A stretch of 64,000 bases of DNA from Branchiostoma floridae (Eukaryota > Chordata > Leptocardii > Amphioxiformes > Branchiostomatidae), in the NCBI RefSeq assembly GCF_000003815.2, contig NC_049980.1:5708461-5772460 (forward strand). The letters are read 5' to 3'. Of the stretch, positions 54,531-64,000 are shown piece after piece. Both the position numbers and the translations under genes were made by a program. The number at the start of each line of letters is the position of its first letter. Within the stretch, counting starts at the first letter, position 1. Under the pieces are notes generated by a model, which had not been told where the DNA came from, ran no database searches, and saw only the letters and a program-made list of their open reading frames with translations.

Positions 54531-56057
54531 TCCGGATTTCTTACAGATGAATGGCCACAACGATAGCGACGATCACAACATCAACGGCCATCAGCTTGAA
54601 CGTATAGGTATGCGACCGACAGGACATGTTATGTGACACGAAGAAATGGCCGAAATGGTTCTGATATAAAAACATTGGATAGGGTTGTAGGCGTGGTGGT
54701 CATTTCTTGACACTTACCAATATAATCGAGGATACTCCGCGCTATCAACCTGGACAAAACCTTGTGATGTCACCTCTCTCATGATGAACTGAACTGAACG
54801 TTTAACTGCTTGATACATAATGTTATATCCACCGTGCACTATCAAGCTCAAATATTCATTAATATATGATATTTGTAACGTATGAGCATAATTGTGTGAA
54901 GAAGAGATTTGATATCAGAACCTGTCATAAAACCGGATGTTAATTACGTATCAACGTATATATGGTGTATTGGGACGCACATAACTGACTGATAATGAAG
55001 TTAAGTGCAGAAAACCACAGCATTACTGTGCGGTACTTATACTCACTCTATATTCCATAGTGTAACGTTATGGTGGGGGTGCAGGAGAAAGAAGACGTGA
55101 TGAACTTACTTGCCACATTTATTTGTAAGCAAGAGACCAGTGTATCTATATTTTGTGCAAATATGTTATATAACGTTATGATCATTTATGGAAAAATGTA
55201 TTAAAAGTTATTGTACTTCTTGATGTTGTTTTTCTTATTAGCAACTATGATAATGTCAAAGTTAAAAGATGAGGTTTAATATTGTATTTGGAAAAGAAAT
55301 GTTCTTCATTAAAACTCGATGTTACGGACAAAATAACTATAGAGTTTGTAGTTACATCGGCAAATACTTTTTTCAGGAGTCGAGTCTGTTCACAAGTCGC
55401 TCTCCCTGTAGTTAATAAAAATACCGCTAGAGGTCGCCAATGCACTACCAGGTAAGTGCGCAGAATGCGCGGATCCGAATGTGTTACTGCCGTCTGTCCC
55501 GCGGACCGGTAGGAGGAACGTGACGAACATCTCGTCGCCTTTCCTGACATCATCGACTCAAAAATAACAGATCTGTGCTTTAGTCACGTCACGGACGTTA
55601 CTGACAGTTAGGTGTAGGCCTAAGGTAGGTCTTTGCTCTATAAATTATACTTGGAAATGGTTTACATTATCTGTATGAAGGTTTTCGTGCATGGGCAATG
55701 GTGGGGGAGGGGTGCAAGGCAAAGTGTGTTATGAAAAAGCATATCTCAAGGTGTGCACTTTCGCTTCTTTTGGACATGGTGTTAAATTTACCTTTCTATT
55801 ACTAATTTCAGTGCCTAAAATGGCATTCAGGTGATTTAAGAGTTTTAGAAGCAGCCAAAGTTTACGGAAATTAGAATATTTTCCTACCATACCAAAAGAA
55901 TGCTTTTTTTTTTAATCGTAAGATATTTTACTAGGTATGACTATTGAATAAATGTATTTTGAGCCCTGAATTGAATTCAGTGGAAGCTGGTTATATTGTA
56001 CTGACGACAAATCATGACACTTTTTTGTTAGCTGTATTTTTACGTGGCTTTGCTACA
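54531..56057. other. Intergenic with possible UBA6 5' UTR exon
   Basis: No coding gene recognised. A possible untranslated first exon of the UBA6-like gene ends at a good donor, AAG|GTAGGT, at 55624; the matching acceptor is TTCCCCAG at 56782, just upstream of the ATG-containing exon. A conventional CpG-rich promoter is not obvious. Confidence 0.4.
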
Positions 56058-56270
56058 TACTGTAAAATGCAAAAACTTTCGCGGTGGATTAATGTTCGCG
56101 GTTTTCGCGGTTGCCACTTCACCGCGACTTTAAATCCACCATGAACATTATTCTATAGCAGTAAGAGACTACAGTGTATGGTGCTACCGCAAACTTAAAA
56201 CCGCCACGAAAAGTTCTTTTTCCCGCTTCCGCGAAATTAAATCCCCGCAAACTTAAATGCATTTACAGTA
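56058..56270 (+). mobile_element. MITE with TACTGTAAATGCA ends, copy 5
   Basis: Starts TACTGTAAAATGCAAAAAC, ends AAATGCATTTACAGTA, with the same CGCGGT/ACCGCGA interior as copy 2. It is 840 bp upstream of the UBA6 start. Confidence 0.93.
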
Positions 56271-56481
56271 GTATACGGGTAGAGTATTTTTGCCAAGTCA
56301 CCCCTACTCTTCTTGATATTTAGGTTTGACGCTCGAGGCTTAAACCTGAAGCTCCCATGCACACGGGGCCACCGGCTTTATGTCACTATATAAATGATAA
56401 ATGCAATCCCTTACAACATGTCTGACCTGGGGATCAGACCCTAGGATCAAACTCCGTACCACGGATCCAAGGAATTTGATC

Positions 56482-56665
56482 TACTGTAAATGCATTTAAG
56501 GTTGCGGGGATTTAATTTTGCGTTAGCAGGAAAGTGGAGTGTTCGCGGTGGTTACATACTGTAATGGTAAAATGTTTGGATTGGTTTTAAGTTCACGGTA
56601 AGACTGCCACGCAAACACCACAAACATAAATGATAAAACCATCGCGAACATTTCTGCATTTACAA
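56482..56665 (-). mobile_element. MITE with TACTGTAAATGCA ends, degraded copy 6
   Basis: Starts TACTGTAAATGCATTTAAGG, with reverse-orientation features (GCGGGGATTTAATTTTGCG), ends CTGCATTTAC. The middle is rearranged, with an extra TACTGTAATGG. Confidence 0.85.
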
Positions 56666-56899
56666 AATATGGCGAAGCAGAGGGTTCCATTACCGCTTGT
56701 GCCACTTGGTCATGTATAACACAGCACATGCCTGATGAACTTGAATTTTAAGGTCTGTCTTTACACAGTGTTTCTTCCCCAGACCCCAGATTTCTTGCTG
56801 TGAACCTCCCTTGTCAAATCCATCAACACGAGCTTCCCCAGTAAGAGGTGTAGGCTGAGCTGCCCCCTACCTGGATCTGACAGTACTGCAGCTAGCGCG

Positions 56900-59800
56900 A
56901 TGGACACCATGGAGATAGACGATGCCTTGTACAGGTAGGTTTATGATTAGGGCAAACATTAGTAGTAACTGCAAATACATGCGCTAGTAGTAGCCATAAA
57001 TACATATATTGTAGCAGTGATATGAATTTTCAGAAATGAGAAAATGGAGCGTTCGCAGTGGTTGGAACTAGTGATAACACTATAGTCATGTTAATCACTC
57101 AGTCATACAGCAATTGAAACTAGCACCTTTCTAACACCTACTGTGGACTCAACAAGGCTGCTACAGAGAATGGTCGCCTCCCACACATTATATATAATGT
57201 ACAATGCTTAATGTTCAATGACATTGGTCCACAACTTTTGCTATATGTACCAATACTTGAGCACCTTTGTCTAGATTGTTGATGAGACTCTATATCTATG
57301 CTGACATGAAATGTTCATATCTCCCCTTGCTCTCTCCCCCTCCCCCCAGTCGTCAGCGGTATGTGCTGGGAGACAGTGCCATGGTGCGGATGGCCAGGTC
57401 CTCTGTGTTCCTCAGTGGCTTAGGAGGACTGGGGGTGGAAGTAGGTCAGTATTGTTGTTGGCATCCATCTGTCTCAAACGGTTACTCACCGTCTGCCTGG
57501 CCTGCACGTGACTTTTTAATTAAAGTGAAGAAGGGTTGTGCACTTCCTTCCTCACCCTCTCGTCTACTGGCACACTTAGTCCCACAGGTTCAAGTATACT
57601 TGTAGGGAATGTAGCAGAAAATGTACATGCAGGGCTCGAAATACTGGGTGCACCCAAAATTAGAACTGTGCACCCAATTATTTTCTGTGGGTGCACAGGG
57701 TGCACCCAAATATTTTCTCAGGTTTATGTACATGTATGAAAAGATATCAAAGTATACTATTATACATCATATTGTTGACATCTAAGTGTTAGAAAGATAA
57801 TAAAAATGTCTGTCATGGTACTTGTTTAAGAATTTGATAGCTTGTAACTAAGTTTTATCATTAGGTTATTACATTTGTACTTAAATTTAAGTGGTACACC
57901 CAAAATTTTTTTGGTGCACCCAATTTTTTAAGCTGGGTGCACCAGGGCACCTAATGCCAAAAATGAATTTCGAGCCCTGAAATGTAAGACTACCTGTAAT
58001 GTATGTTTAAACTCATTTCATTACCTTCGCCAAGAAGGTTCTGTTTTTTTAACATTTATGTGTGTTAAAGCTATGGTCAGGAAGACTCAGACAATTAGCT
58101 TTGGGCCTTGTATACAGCTATAGCTGCAACTTTTCTTGGAACTGTAGAGGACGAGGTCGAGAAGAAGTTTGGGCCCTCTAGGTTACAACGTTTTCTACAA
58201 TGTAACAACAAAAACGTGTGTTTTAAAAAATTCTAAATAAAAAATTTCAACGAATTGAGAAAAAGTGCAAGGATGTTATGTCTCTGTAAGTATGTCTTCC
58301 GTAGTGAGCTTGAAGAACTTAATATGAAACATTTGGAAATCTCCATAATTTCTTCCCACTGAATGATTTGTGTTTTTTTCATCTTTCAGCCAAGAACATT
58401 GTGCTAGCAGGAATCAAGGTAAGGAATGTTTTTCCTTGTATTTGTGTAACATCAATGAAAGTTAGACATATCAAAAGGTAATAAGATAGGCAAGATGGCA
58501 GTTACACAAGCAACTAGAAAGTCTCAAAAATCTATCCACTGCAGTTGCTTGAGTAACAGTTACAAGCCTTGTTTTGGTGTAATGACCCCAGAAAATCCAA
58601 AATGGCTTCCATAACGAGAAACAGGCATATTCAGGGCTCGAAATACCCACTTGCCCACTTGAAAATGCAACCACATTTTGCTTGGTGCAACTTAATTTTA
58701 AACCCAGGTTACACACTTCAAGCTGAAGTTTTGCAGTTGTAACACCGCTTTTCTCCCACCTACGTGCATAAGCTTTTGTATTTATTTTTTGATAACATAA
58801 AAAATGTACATGTAACTGGAAGAAAAGATAATGGATAAGTAGCTGATTTGAAGAAAGTAACAACTTGAAAGTGGTGCAACCAGAAATGTTGATGGCGCAA
58901 CCTGGCTTTTGACTCAGGTTGCCACTTGGACAATCTGGCCGAAAAAAGGAATTTGGGCACTGCATATTGTATTTCCTTGTAACAACCTACAGGAATAAAC
59001 AATAAACAATAGACAGAGAGTTGGCTACTGGAAGTAGAACATTTTCGCTCTAACAGTTGTTGTCCTGTCATATATATATATATACTTTGTTTGTTAACAG
59101 TTACACTGTATTTGTTCCCACTCCCAGAGCCTAACTGTCCACGACACCAAGACGGCCACCGTAGCAGACCTGGGAACACAGTTCTTCCTCAGAGAGGGCG
59201 ACATTAAAGAGGGGAAGAACAGGTCAGTTTGTAGACAAATACATGTACACAGTCATGTCAGTGGACTACAAAATCTGCTAGCTTTATAGGGTGATTGCCT
59301 ATGTGATACATATAGAATAAACGTCCGTGTTGTATTTTATTTATCTCATGCCAACCTGAGAAAACACATCTTTCAATTAGAAATGCGCCAGAACAAAAAT
59401 TGCTGCATCAGCAATGTTCCAACGTCCGTATCAGGTAATATTCAAATTTTCAACCGCGCTACACTCGGCGTGTTCAGAGTATGTTCAAATTATTCAGTGA
59501 AAGCCTGTGTGATACAACTTCGAAGCCTGTGTGATATGGCTTTTTATCACACGGCCCGGAACACTTGTATGTATCAAACATTTTCGCATTACAGGTATGA
59601 TATAAGGAAAATTATCGCCCAGTCGTATCAAAGGTTATCGCGGCCCAGGTATGACATACATGTAATATTAGGTACAATAACAAAGCAACAGGATAATTTT
59701 TTTTTATTGGTCAGATGTTTCAGATAGCATCCACTGTCTTTCATCTAACAAAGGATAGTGGATGCTCTGCTAACATGTTAACATTGGGTAATACTGTTTT

Positions 59801-61158
59801 AATGGTTTCCCTTTACTTTTTGCAATGGAAAGTTAATTGTGGATATGCTTTATTTTCAGAGCTGAAGCCAGTGTAGGAAGACTGGCAGAGTTGAACCCAT
59901 ATGTGACTGTGAAGGCCTCAACATCACCACTAGGGGAGGACACTGACCTGGCTTTCCTGAAAGAATATCAGGTGAAAAAATTATCAATGGAAAGATTGAT
60001 GTTTAAGGGATGGAATGGGAAAGATAAGGTCTCATTGATGAGTTTTGTCTTCCCATAGACTTCTATGTTATAATTTGTGGTTTACATGGGCGCGTTCATA
60101 ATGAAGATACGTAAAATTTTAGCATATTTTTCATTCTATGTTGAGTGCATTTACCCTATATCGTGGGAAAAAATTGCCAACGTGAACTATACATAGGTTC
60201 TTTTTTTATAGTCAATCCCCAAAAAAGGCACTTTTTTGCTGTTAGTGTACAACCGCACCACTCAGAACCCGGGACTGTGTACCTCCGACCTAGCGCGCGG
60301 CTGCAAAACTTTACCTGCTAATTTCTTCAGTTACAAACAAGCTGTCACCAGTTTAACTTTTGAGATCAGTTCCTCTAGCTAAAAGGGAATTTCTCACCGC
60401 TAAAAACACGCGTCCATGCAGCCGTTTATTTTTTTGGCTCAGATCTATTTTAGGGTACCCACTTGGAGTAATACATCAATGAGACCATAATGGAAAGTGG
60501 GAAATGTGTGTATTGCAACTAACTATACAATGGTAGGGATCTGAATGTGTTTTTTTCTTTTTTAGTAAATCATAGATTTTGTGCTGTAAAGGTTTATGTG
60601 ATATGTGGTTTGTCCTTCTAAATTGTGTTATTGTCTTATTTTCAGTTATGGTCTATTGTCATGATGTAAAGCACATGATAAAACATAGCAAACCAGAAGG
60701 TAACATTTGCAAGCAAATACGTAATATTATATCATACTGTCATCAATTGGTGTAGCCTAATAAACTACTGCAGCTGTATTATTTTATTCTTCAACGTGAC
60801 TCAAGCACATTCATATATATTTGGTGACCAGCCCCTCCAGATCTGTCCTGCCACTTACTACATGTACATGTAATTGAACACCACAGGGTGTTTGCTACTT
60901 CACCAGTGACAGCCATCTGGGCCAAGTTTTTATTGACCTTTAGTTATTTGTTTGAAGTTTGGACGAAGTAGATAAAAGAAGAGGAGGAAAAAACTGAGCA
61001 AAAACGATATGTTTCCCTTTTGTGAGGGTAAACATAACAATCTAATTTTAATGATGTCCCTTTGTTTCTTGTTCCAGTGTGTTGTCCTGACGGAGGCCAG
61101 TCTGGACCTACAACTGAAGGTGAACTCCTTCTGTCGCACACAGGACCCTCCCATCAAG
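56900..61158 (+). CDS. UBA6: UBA6-like ubiquitin/FAT10-activating enzyme E1, first six coding exons
   Basis: Exons: 56900-56934, 57350-57444, 58390-58418, 59128-59222, 59860-59971, 61078-61158, GT-AG with consistent phases, 149 codons. It starts MDTMEIDDALY, then SRQRYVLGDSAM, then FLSGLGGLGVEV (the glycine-rich loop of the inactive adenylation half), AKNIVLAGIK, TVHDTK, NRAEASVGRLAELNPYV and QCVVLTEASL. These match UBA6 better than UBA1, for example in QRYVLGD and AELNPYV. UBA6 adenylates ubiquitin or FAT10 and passes it to its catalytic Cys and then to an E2. The full enzyme has about 1050 residues, so six-sevenths are missing here. No further exon is visible in the 2.8 kb to the window end. 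The first ATG (56900) is preferred; a second lies nine bases on. Confidence 0.93.
57630..57979. mobile_element. MITE with CAGGGCTCGAAAT ends, copy 1
   Basis: CAGGGCTCGAAAT at the left and ATTTCGAGCCCTG at the right are perfect inverted ends, 350 bp apart. Inside, GGTGCACCCAAAATT-type words recur. It lies in UBA6 intron 2. No target duplication is obvious. Confidence 0.88.
58632..58962. mobile_element. MITE with CAGGGCTCGAAAT ends, copy 2
   Basis: The left end CAGGGCTCGAAATACCCAC is intact; the right end is decayed (GGAATTTGGGCACTG). CATATT flanks both ends directly (58626-58631 and 58963-58968), a possible remnant of the target duplication. It lies in UBA6 intron 3. Confidence 0.75.
59290..59600 (-). 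repeat. Dispersed repeat D1, copy in UBA6 intron 4
   Basis: This is the reverse complement of D1 at 28507-28830 over about 300 bp (GCAATGTTCCAACGTCCG, CCTGTGTGATACAACTTCG, TTTTTATCACACGG). Confidence 0.88.
59972..61077. other. UBA6 intron 5, nothing else recognised
   Basis: An intron of about 1.1 kb with no further exon or clear element. A GC-richer patch lies at 60240-60310. Confidence 0.6.
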
Positions 61159-61237
61159 GTAACCTTAACTGTTAGGTCTTTGGTTTGGAAGTACATGTAC
61201 ATGTAGTAGATCTACATCATACATGACATTGTACCTA

Positions 61238-61970
61238 CAGTCAAACCTGCACAAGTGACCACTTCTACATAAGGACCACCTGGCCATGGATATACAGTAA
61301 AACCTGTACAAGTGACCACCTCTACATATTAGGGCCACATGGCCATTGATATAGTCAAACTTCCATTGATATAGTCAAACCTCCACTATTAGTGAACACC
61401 TAAGAATAAATAGATAAAGAAAGAAAGGTCGACTTGGTCATTGATATACAGTCAAACCTGTACAAGTGAACACCTCCCCATAAGGACCACCTGGCCATTG
61501 ATAATGTACAGTCAAACCTGTACTACTAGTGACCACCTCTTCACAAGGACCACCTGGCCATTGATATACAGTCAAACCTGTACACCTGTACAAGTGACCA
61601 CCTCTACATAAGGAGCACCTGGCCATTGACATACAGTCAAACCTGTACAAGTGACCACCTCTTCGTAAGGACCACCTGGCCATTAAAATACAGTCAAACC
61701 TGTACAAGTGACCACCTCTACATAAGGACCACCTGGCCATTGATATACATGTACAGTCAAACCTGTACAAGTGACCACCTCTACATAAGGACCACCTGGC
61801 CATTGATATACATGTACAGTCAAGCCTGTACAAGTGACCACCTCTACATAAGGACCACCTGGCCATTAAAATACAATCAAACCTGTACAAGTGATCACCT
61901 CTACATAAGGACCACCTGTCCATTGATGTACACTGTACAGTCAAGCCTGTACAAGTGACCACCTCTACAA
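61238..61970. repeat. ~60-bp minisatellite derived from a CAGTCAAACCTG element
   Basis: About twelve units of the type ACAGTCAAACCTGTACAAGT, GACCACCTCTACATAAGGAC, CACCTGGCCATTGATATAC. Unit length varies from about 56 to 66 bp by small indels. CAGTCAAACCTG is the terminal word of the MITEs at 20716 and 20079, so the array has probably grown from such an element. The 200-codon minus-strand frame here is an artefact. Confidence 0.95.
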
Positions 61971-63659
61971 AAGAAACACTTTGTGATTGTGACCACTTTT
62001 TAGTGGTCCATTTGATAATTTTTAATAAAATGATTGACAACCCAAGCGGCAGTGGAAAATGTGCCTAATTTTTTATTTTATTTGTGAGTTTCACTGTGCA
62101 ACTTATGATGTAGGAAACTCTCAAATAAAATACTTCTTGGTTTTCTATCTTTGGTATTGTGTTTGTGGTGTTGATTTCTAGGTGTCGGAAAAGTGTTGAC
62201 ACAAGGTAGAAGTGGTGTAGGTTTGGGCGCCCCCTAGTAGGTTTCTGTGGAATTGCAGGATTCCTTTTTTTATACATCTATATAACCCCCTACTTTTGGT
62301 TGACCCCATGCAATGTCGACAGTATACTATTATAATATCAACCCTTTTCTCATACATCTTTTAAAAATGAAGTATTTGGGGCCATTTTGACTACAAATGT
62401 ATGTTTTTGACTCCTATGCCCTTGTATTAAACCAAATGACCTGAAATTTGGTATTAAGGCCATACCAATTTAATTGACTGTTTCACGGAAAATAAAATGA
62501 AAATAAAAATTACCACTCAGCAAATTTTCCCCATTAATGAATCCATTCACCAACTTTCTGGTGTAGCAAATTGGCCTTTATATTATAAGTTCCTTAAAAT
62601 GTGAGTATTATTATTGCAGTAACTGTTATATTTTCCATGGGACAATACTTTTGTAATTTTCATCGAACATGCAGGTGCTGTTACTGTACAGTAAAAGTGT
62701 TTTTGTACTTTTGTAAAGCTGAAAACTTTTTATTCTTCATGTTTTGGATTAGCCCTTATCTTTACCCCAACCATTTTACAATTTTTTTTTTCGCCCTGTC
62801 GCTCCATATTTTTTATGAAAAAATCCATGAACCAAGAAATTAAATCGGTGTGGCCTAAGGTGTGTATAGAACTTGAGTCCATAGTACCGTATTTTCTCGA
62901 AGAAAGTACGCACTTTTAAAACATTTCAAAATTAAAAGGCCGGCTACAAGTTGTTGCAAAAGTGGGGGTGCATGCTTTATTTTATGTTGTTGCACGGATG
63001 AATGGTTAAAGAGCATAAAATAAAGCAAGTTAGAGCTACAATTCTATGAAGGTTCAAAACATCCACATTGGTCTTGTCTTGGTGTTGTCTACCAAAAAAC
63101 TGTCTAAACATGATTTACATAAGAGTGACATTTGCATACAATCCTTTTGAGTGACTTTGACAATTGGTTTGTCCATTTAGATGTACCTGATTTCTTCTAC
63201 CAGTTCATTCTCAGTGGATTTTTAAAAATTATGAGATATAAATTATGCAAATTTGCATGATTAAGTAGGATTCTCTATATTTTAAGTGTTTTCCAGTCAC
63301 AAGACTTCAAAATATGTATTGTATATAATTAAAGATTGGCAAGATTAAGAGAAACGTATTATAAAGGTGTCATTTGCATATTTGATGCAAAATACCATAA
63401 TTCCTAATGACATATTATTTGTCATAATCAATGATGAACATTCAATTTGTGTAAGCTAGTTGTTAAATGGCCGTGTCACCAAGCATTGAGTATGTTAATG
63501 TGAAAATTTGAAAGACATTTGCATAATAATGCTCTAAATATTTCACTGAGGTGTAATATCTCTTAGCTTTATTTTTAAATTACAACCAACCACAAACTGT
63601 GGCTTAGGAGATTCAAAAAAATATTCATAGTCATAATCAAGGTGACAGTAAAACAACAT
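61971..63659. other. AT-rich intergenic or intronic, no exon seen
   Basis: I looked for the next UBA6 exon (the family reads HGIWSRLFCDFGDEF there) and found none. The DNA has many TTTGCAT words at 63240-63530. The open frame 62601-62843 is hydrophobic but unsupported. Confidence 0.55.
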
Positions 63660-63665
63660 TTTATT
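63660..63665 (-). terminator. AATAAA polyadenylation signal (minus strand)
   Basis: TTTATT on the plus strand, read as AATAAA on the minus strand, about 155 bp after the stop of the minus-strand terminal exon. Confidence 0.45.
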
Positions 63666-63820
63666 GTTCAAAATTGATGCAAACAATTTACAGTGCATTT
63701 TTTAATATCTATTTTTGATCAACAGTTGGTTGGCATAAAGAACTCATTTTCCATTATCTAACACCACAGATAAACCATAGAATACTGTATAACAGTTACA
63801 TTACTTGCCATTGTTGTAGA

Positions 63821-64000
63821 CTAATCAGTATGTACATTTTTTTCCGTGGTTCTAAAGTCAGTTCGTTTCAGTCTATGTCCACTATGGCAAGATGTTGTTT
63901 CCCACTTGCGGCTGACCATCTGGAGCCAGACCTGGTGTGTTTTGTCCCTCTCCATGTGCAGAACCTTGCTGTAGATTTGGGGGACCTCCTGTTCCAGCTT
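63821..64000 (-). CDS. 3'-terminal exon of an unrecognised gene, runs off the right edge
   Basis: The minus strand is open from the window edge to a TAG at 63823-63821, 59 codons. Composition is protein-like: KLEQEVPQIYSKVLHMERD, then KTHQVWLQMVSRKWETT, ending basic (RLKRTDFRTTEKNVHTD). The first half looks helical, perhaps coiled coil. The AATAAA downstream fits a true 3' end. I do not recognise the family. It is convergent with the UBA6-like gene. Confidence 0.55.
   Translation of the reverse strand, partial: KLEQEVPQIYSKVLHMERDKTHQVWLQMVSRKWETTSCHSGHRLKRTDFRTTEKNVHTD

Noticed and set aside
57536-57739. Short frame in UBA6 intron 2
   Set aside because: It runs into the CAGGGCTCGAAAT MITE and is not conserved in the UBA6 family.
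61438-62040. 200-codon minus-strand frame with repeated WSLCRGGHLYR
   Set aside because: It lies wholly in the ~60-bp minisatellite; it stays open only because several units happen to be multiples of three.

Overview
This is a eukaryotic, intron-rich, repeat-rich window with no bacterial or viral gene organisation. The gene content (a retromer-type sorting nexin, a Patched-domain protein, SLC16- and MFSD2-type transporters, a UBA6-type E1), the compact introns and the density of short inverted-repeat transposons fit an invertebrate deuterostome. A lancelet (Branchiostoma) is my best guess, but that is an inference from style, not a proven identity. Four runs of N mark assembly gaps (1347-1905, 42495-42594, 43735-43908, 47166-47818).

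Layout. 1-5404: a 206-bp tandem satellite, a gap, a decayed LINE tail and unassigned DNA. 5405-7630 (+): the C-terminal ~595 residues of a Patched-domain (PTCHD3-like) protein, interrupted by a 431-bp hAT-type element with an exact 8-bp target duplication. 7631-11552: non-coding, including an AT-rich array of diverged ~300-370-bp units. 11553-32144 (+): a complete 18-exon SNX1/SNX2 gene (about 718 codons). It has an unusually long N-terminus with partly duplicated exons, a 43-bp minisatellite of roughly 56 copies in one intron, and an in-frame TAG in exon 16. 32145-38602: LINE, SINE and MITE remnants. 38603-41497 (-): a complete four-exon SLC16/monocarboxylate-transporter-like gene. 43229-50598 (+): an MFSD2-like lipid-transporter gene in divergent orientation to it, with one exon apparently lost in an assembly gap. 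50812-54530 (-): a nearly full-length but frameshifted APE/RT LINE, just behind the MFSD2-like stop. 56900-61158 (+): the first six coding exons of a UBA6-like E1. 63821-64000 (-): the 3'-terminal exon of an unrecognised gene.

The protein genes look like unlinked housekeeping functions: SNX1/2 is the membrane-bending subunit of the endosomal SNX-BAR/retromer coat, the SLC16-like and MFSD2-like genes are membrane transporters, and UBA6 activates ubiquitin and FAT10. I see no operon-like functional cluster. The points most worth a second look are: the clean transposon insertion in the Patched-like gene and its possible in-frame splicing; the in-frame stop in SNX1/2, which coincides with a potential 3' splice site exactly 21 nt downstream of the normal one; the duplicated exon ends in the SNX1/2 gene, one of which supplies an in-frame alternative donor; loss of the expected Na+-site aspartates in the MFSD2-like protein; and the perfect 62-bp inverted repeat beside an assembly gap.
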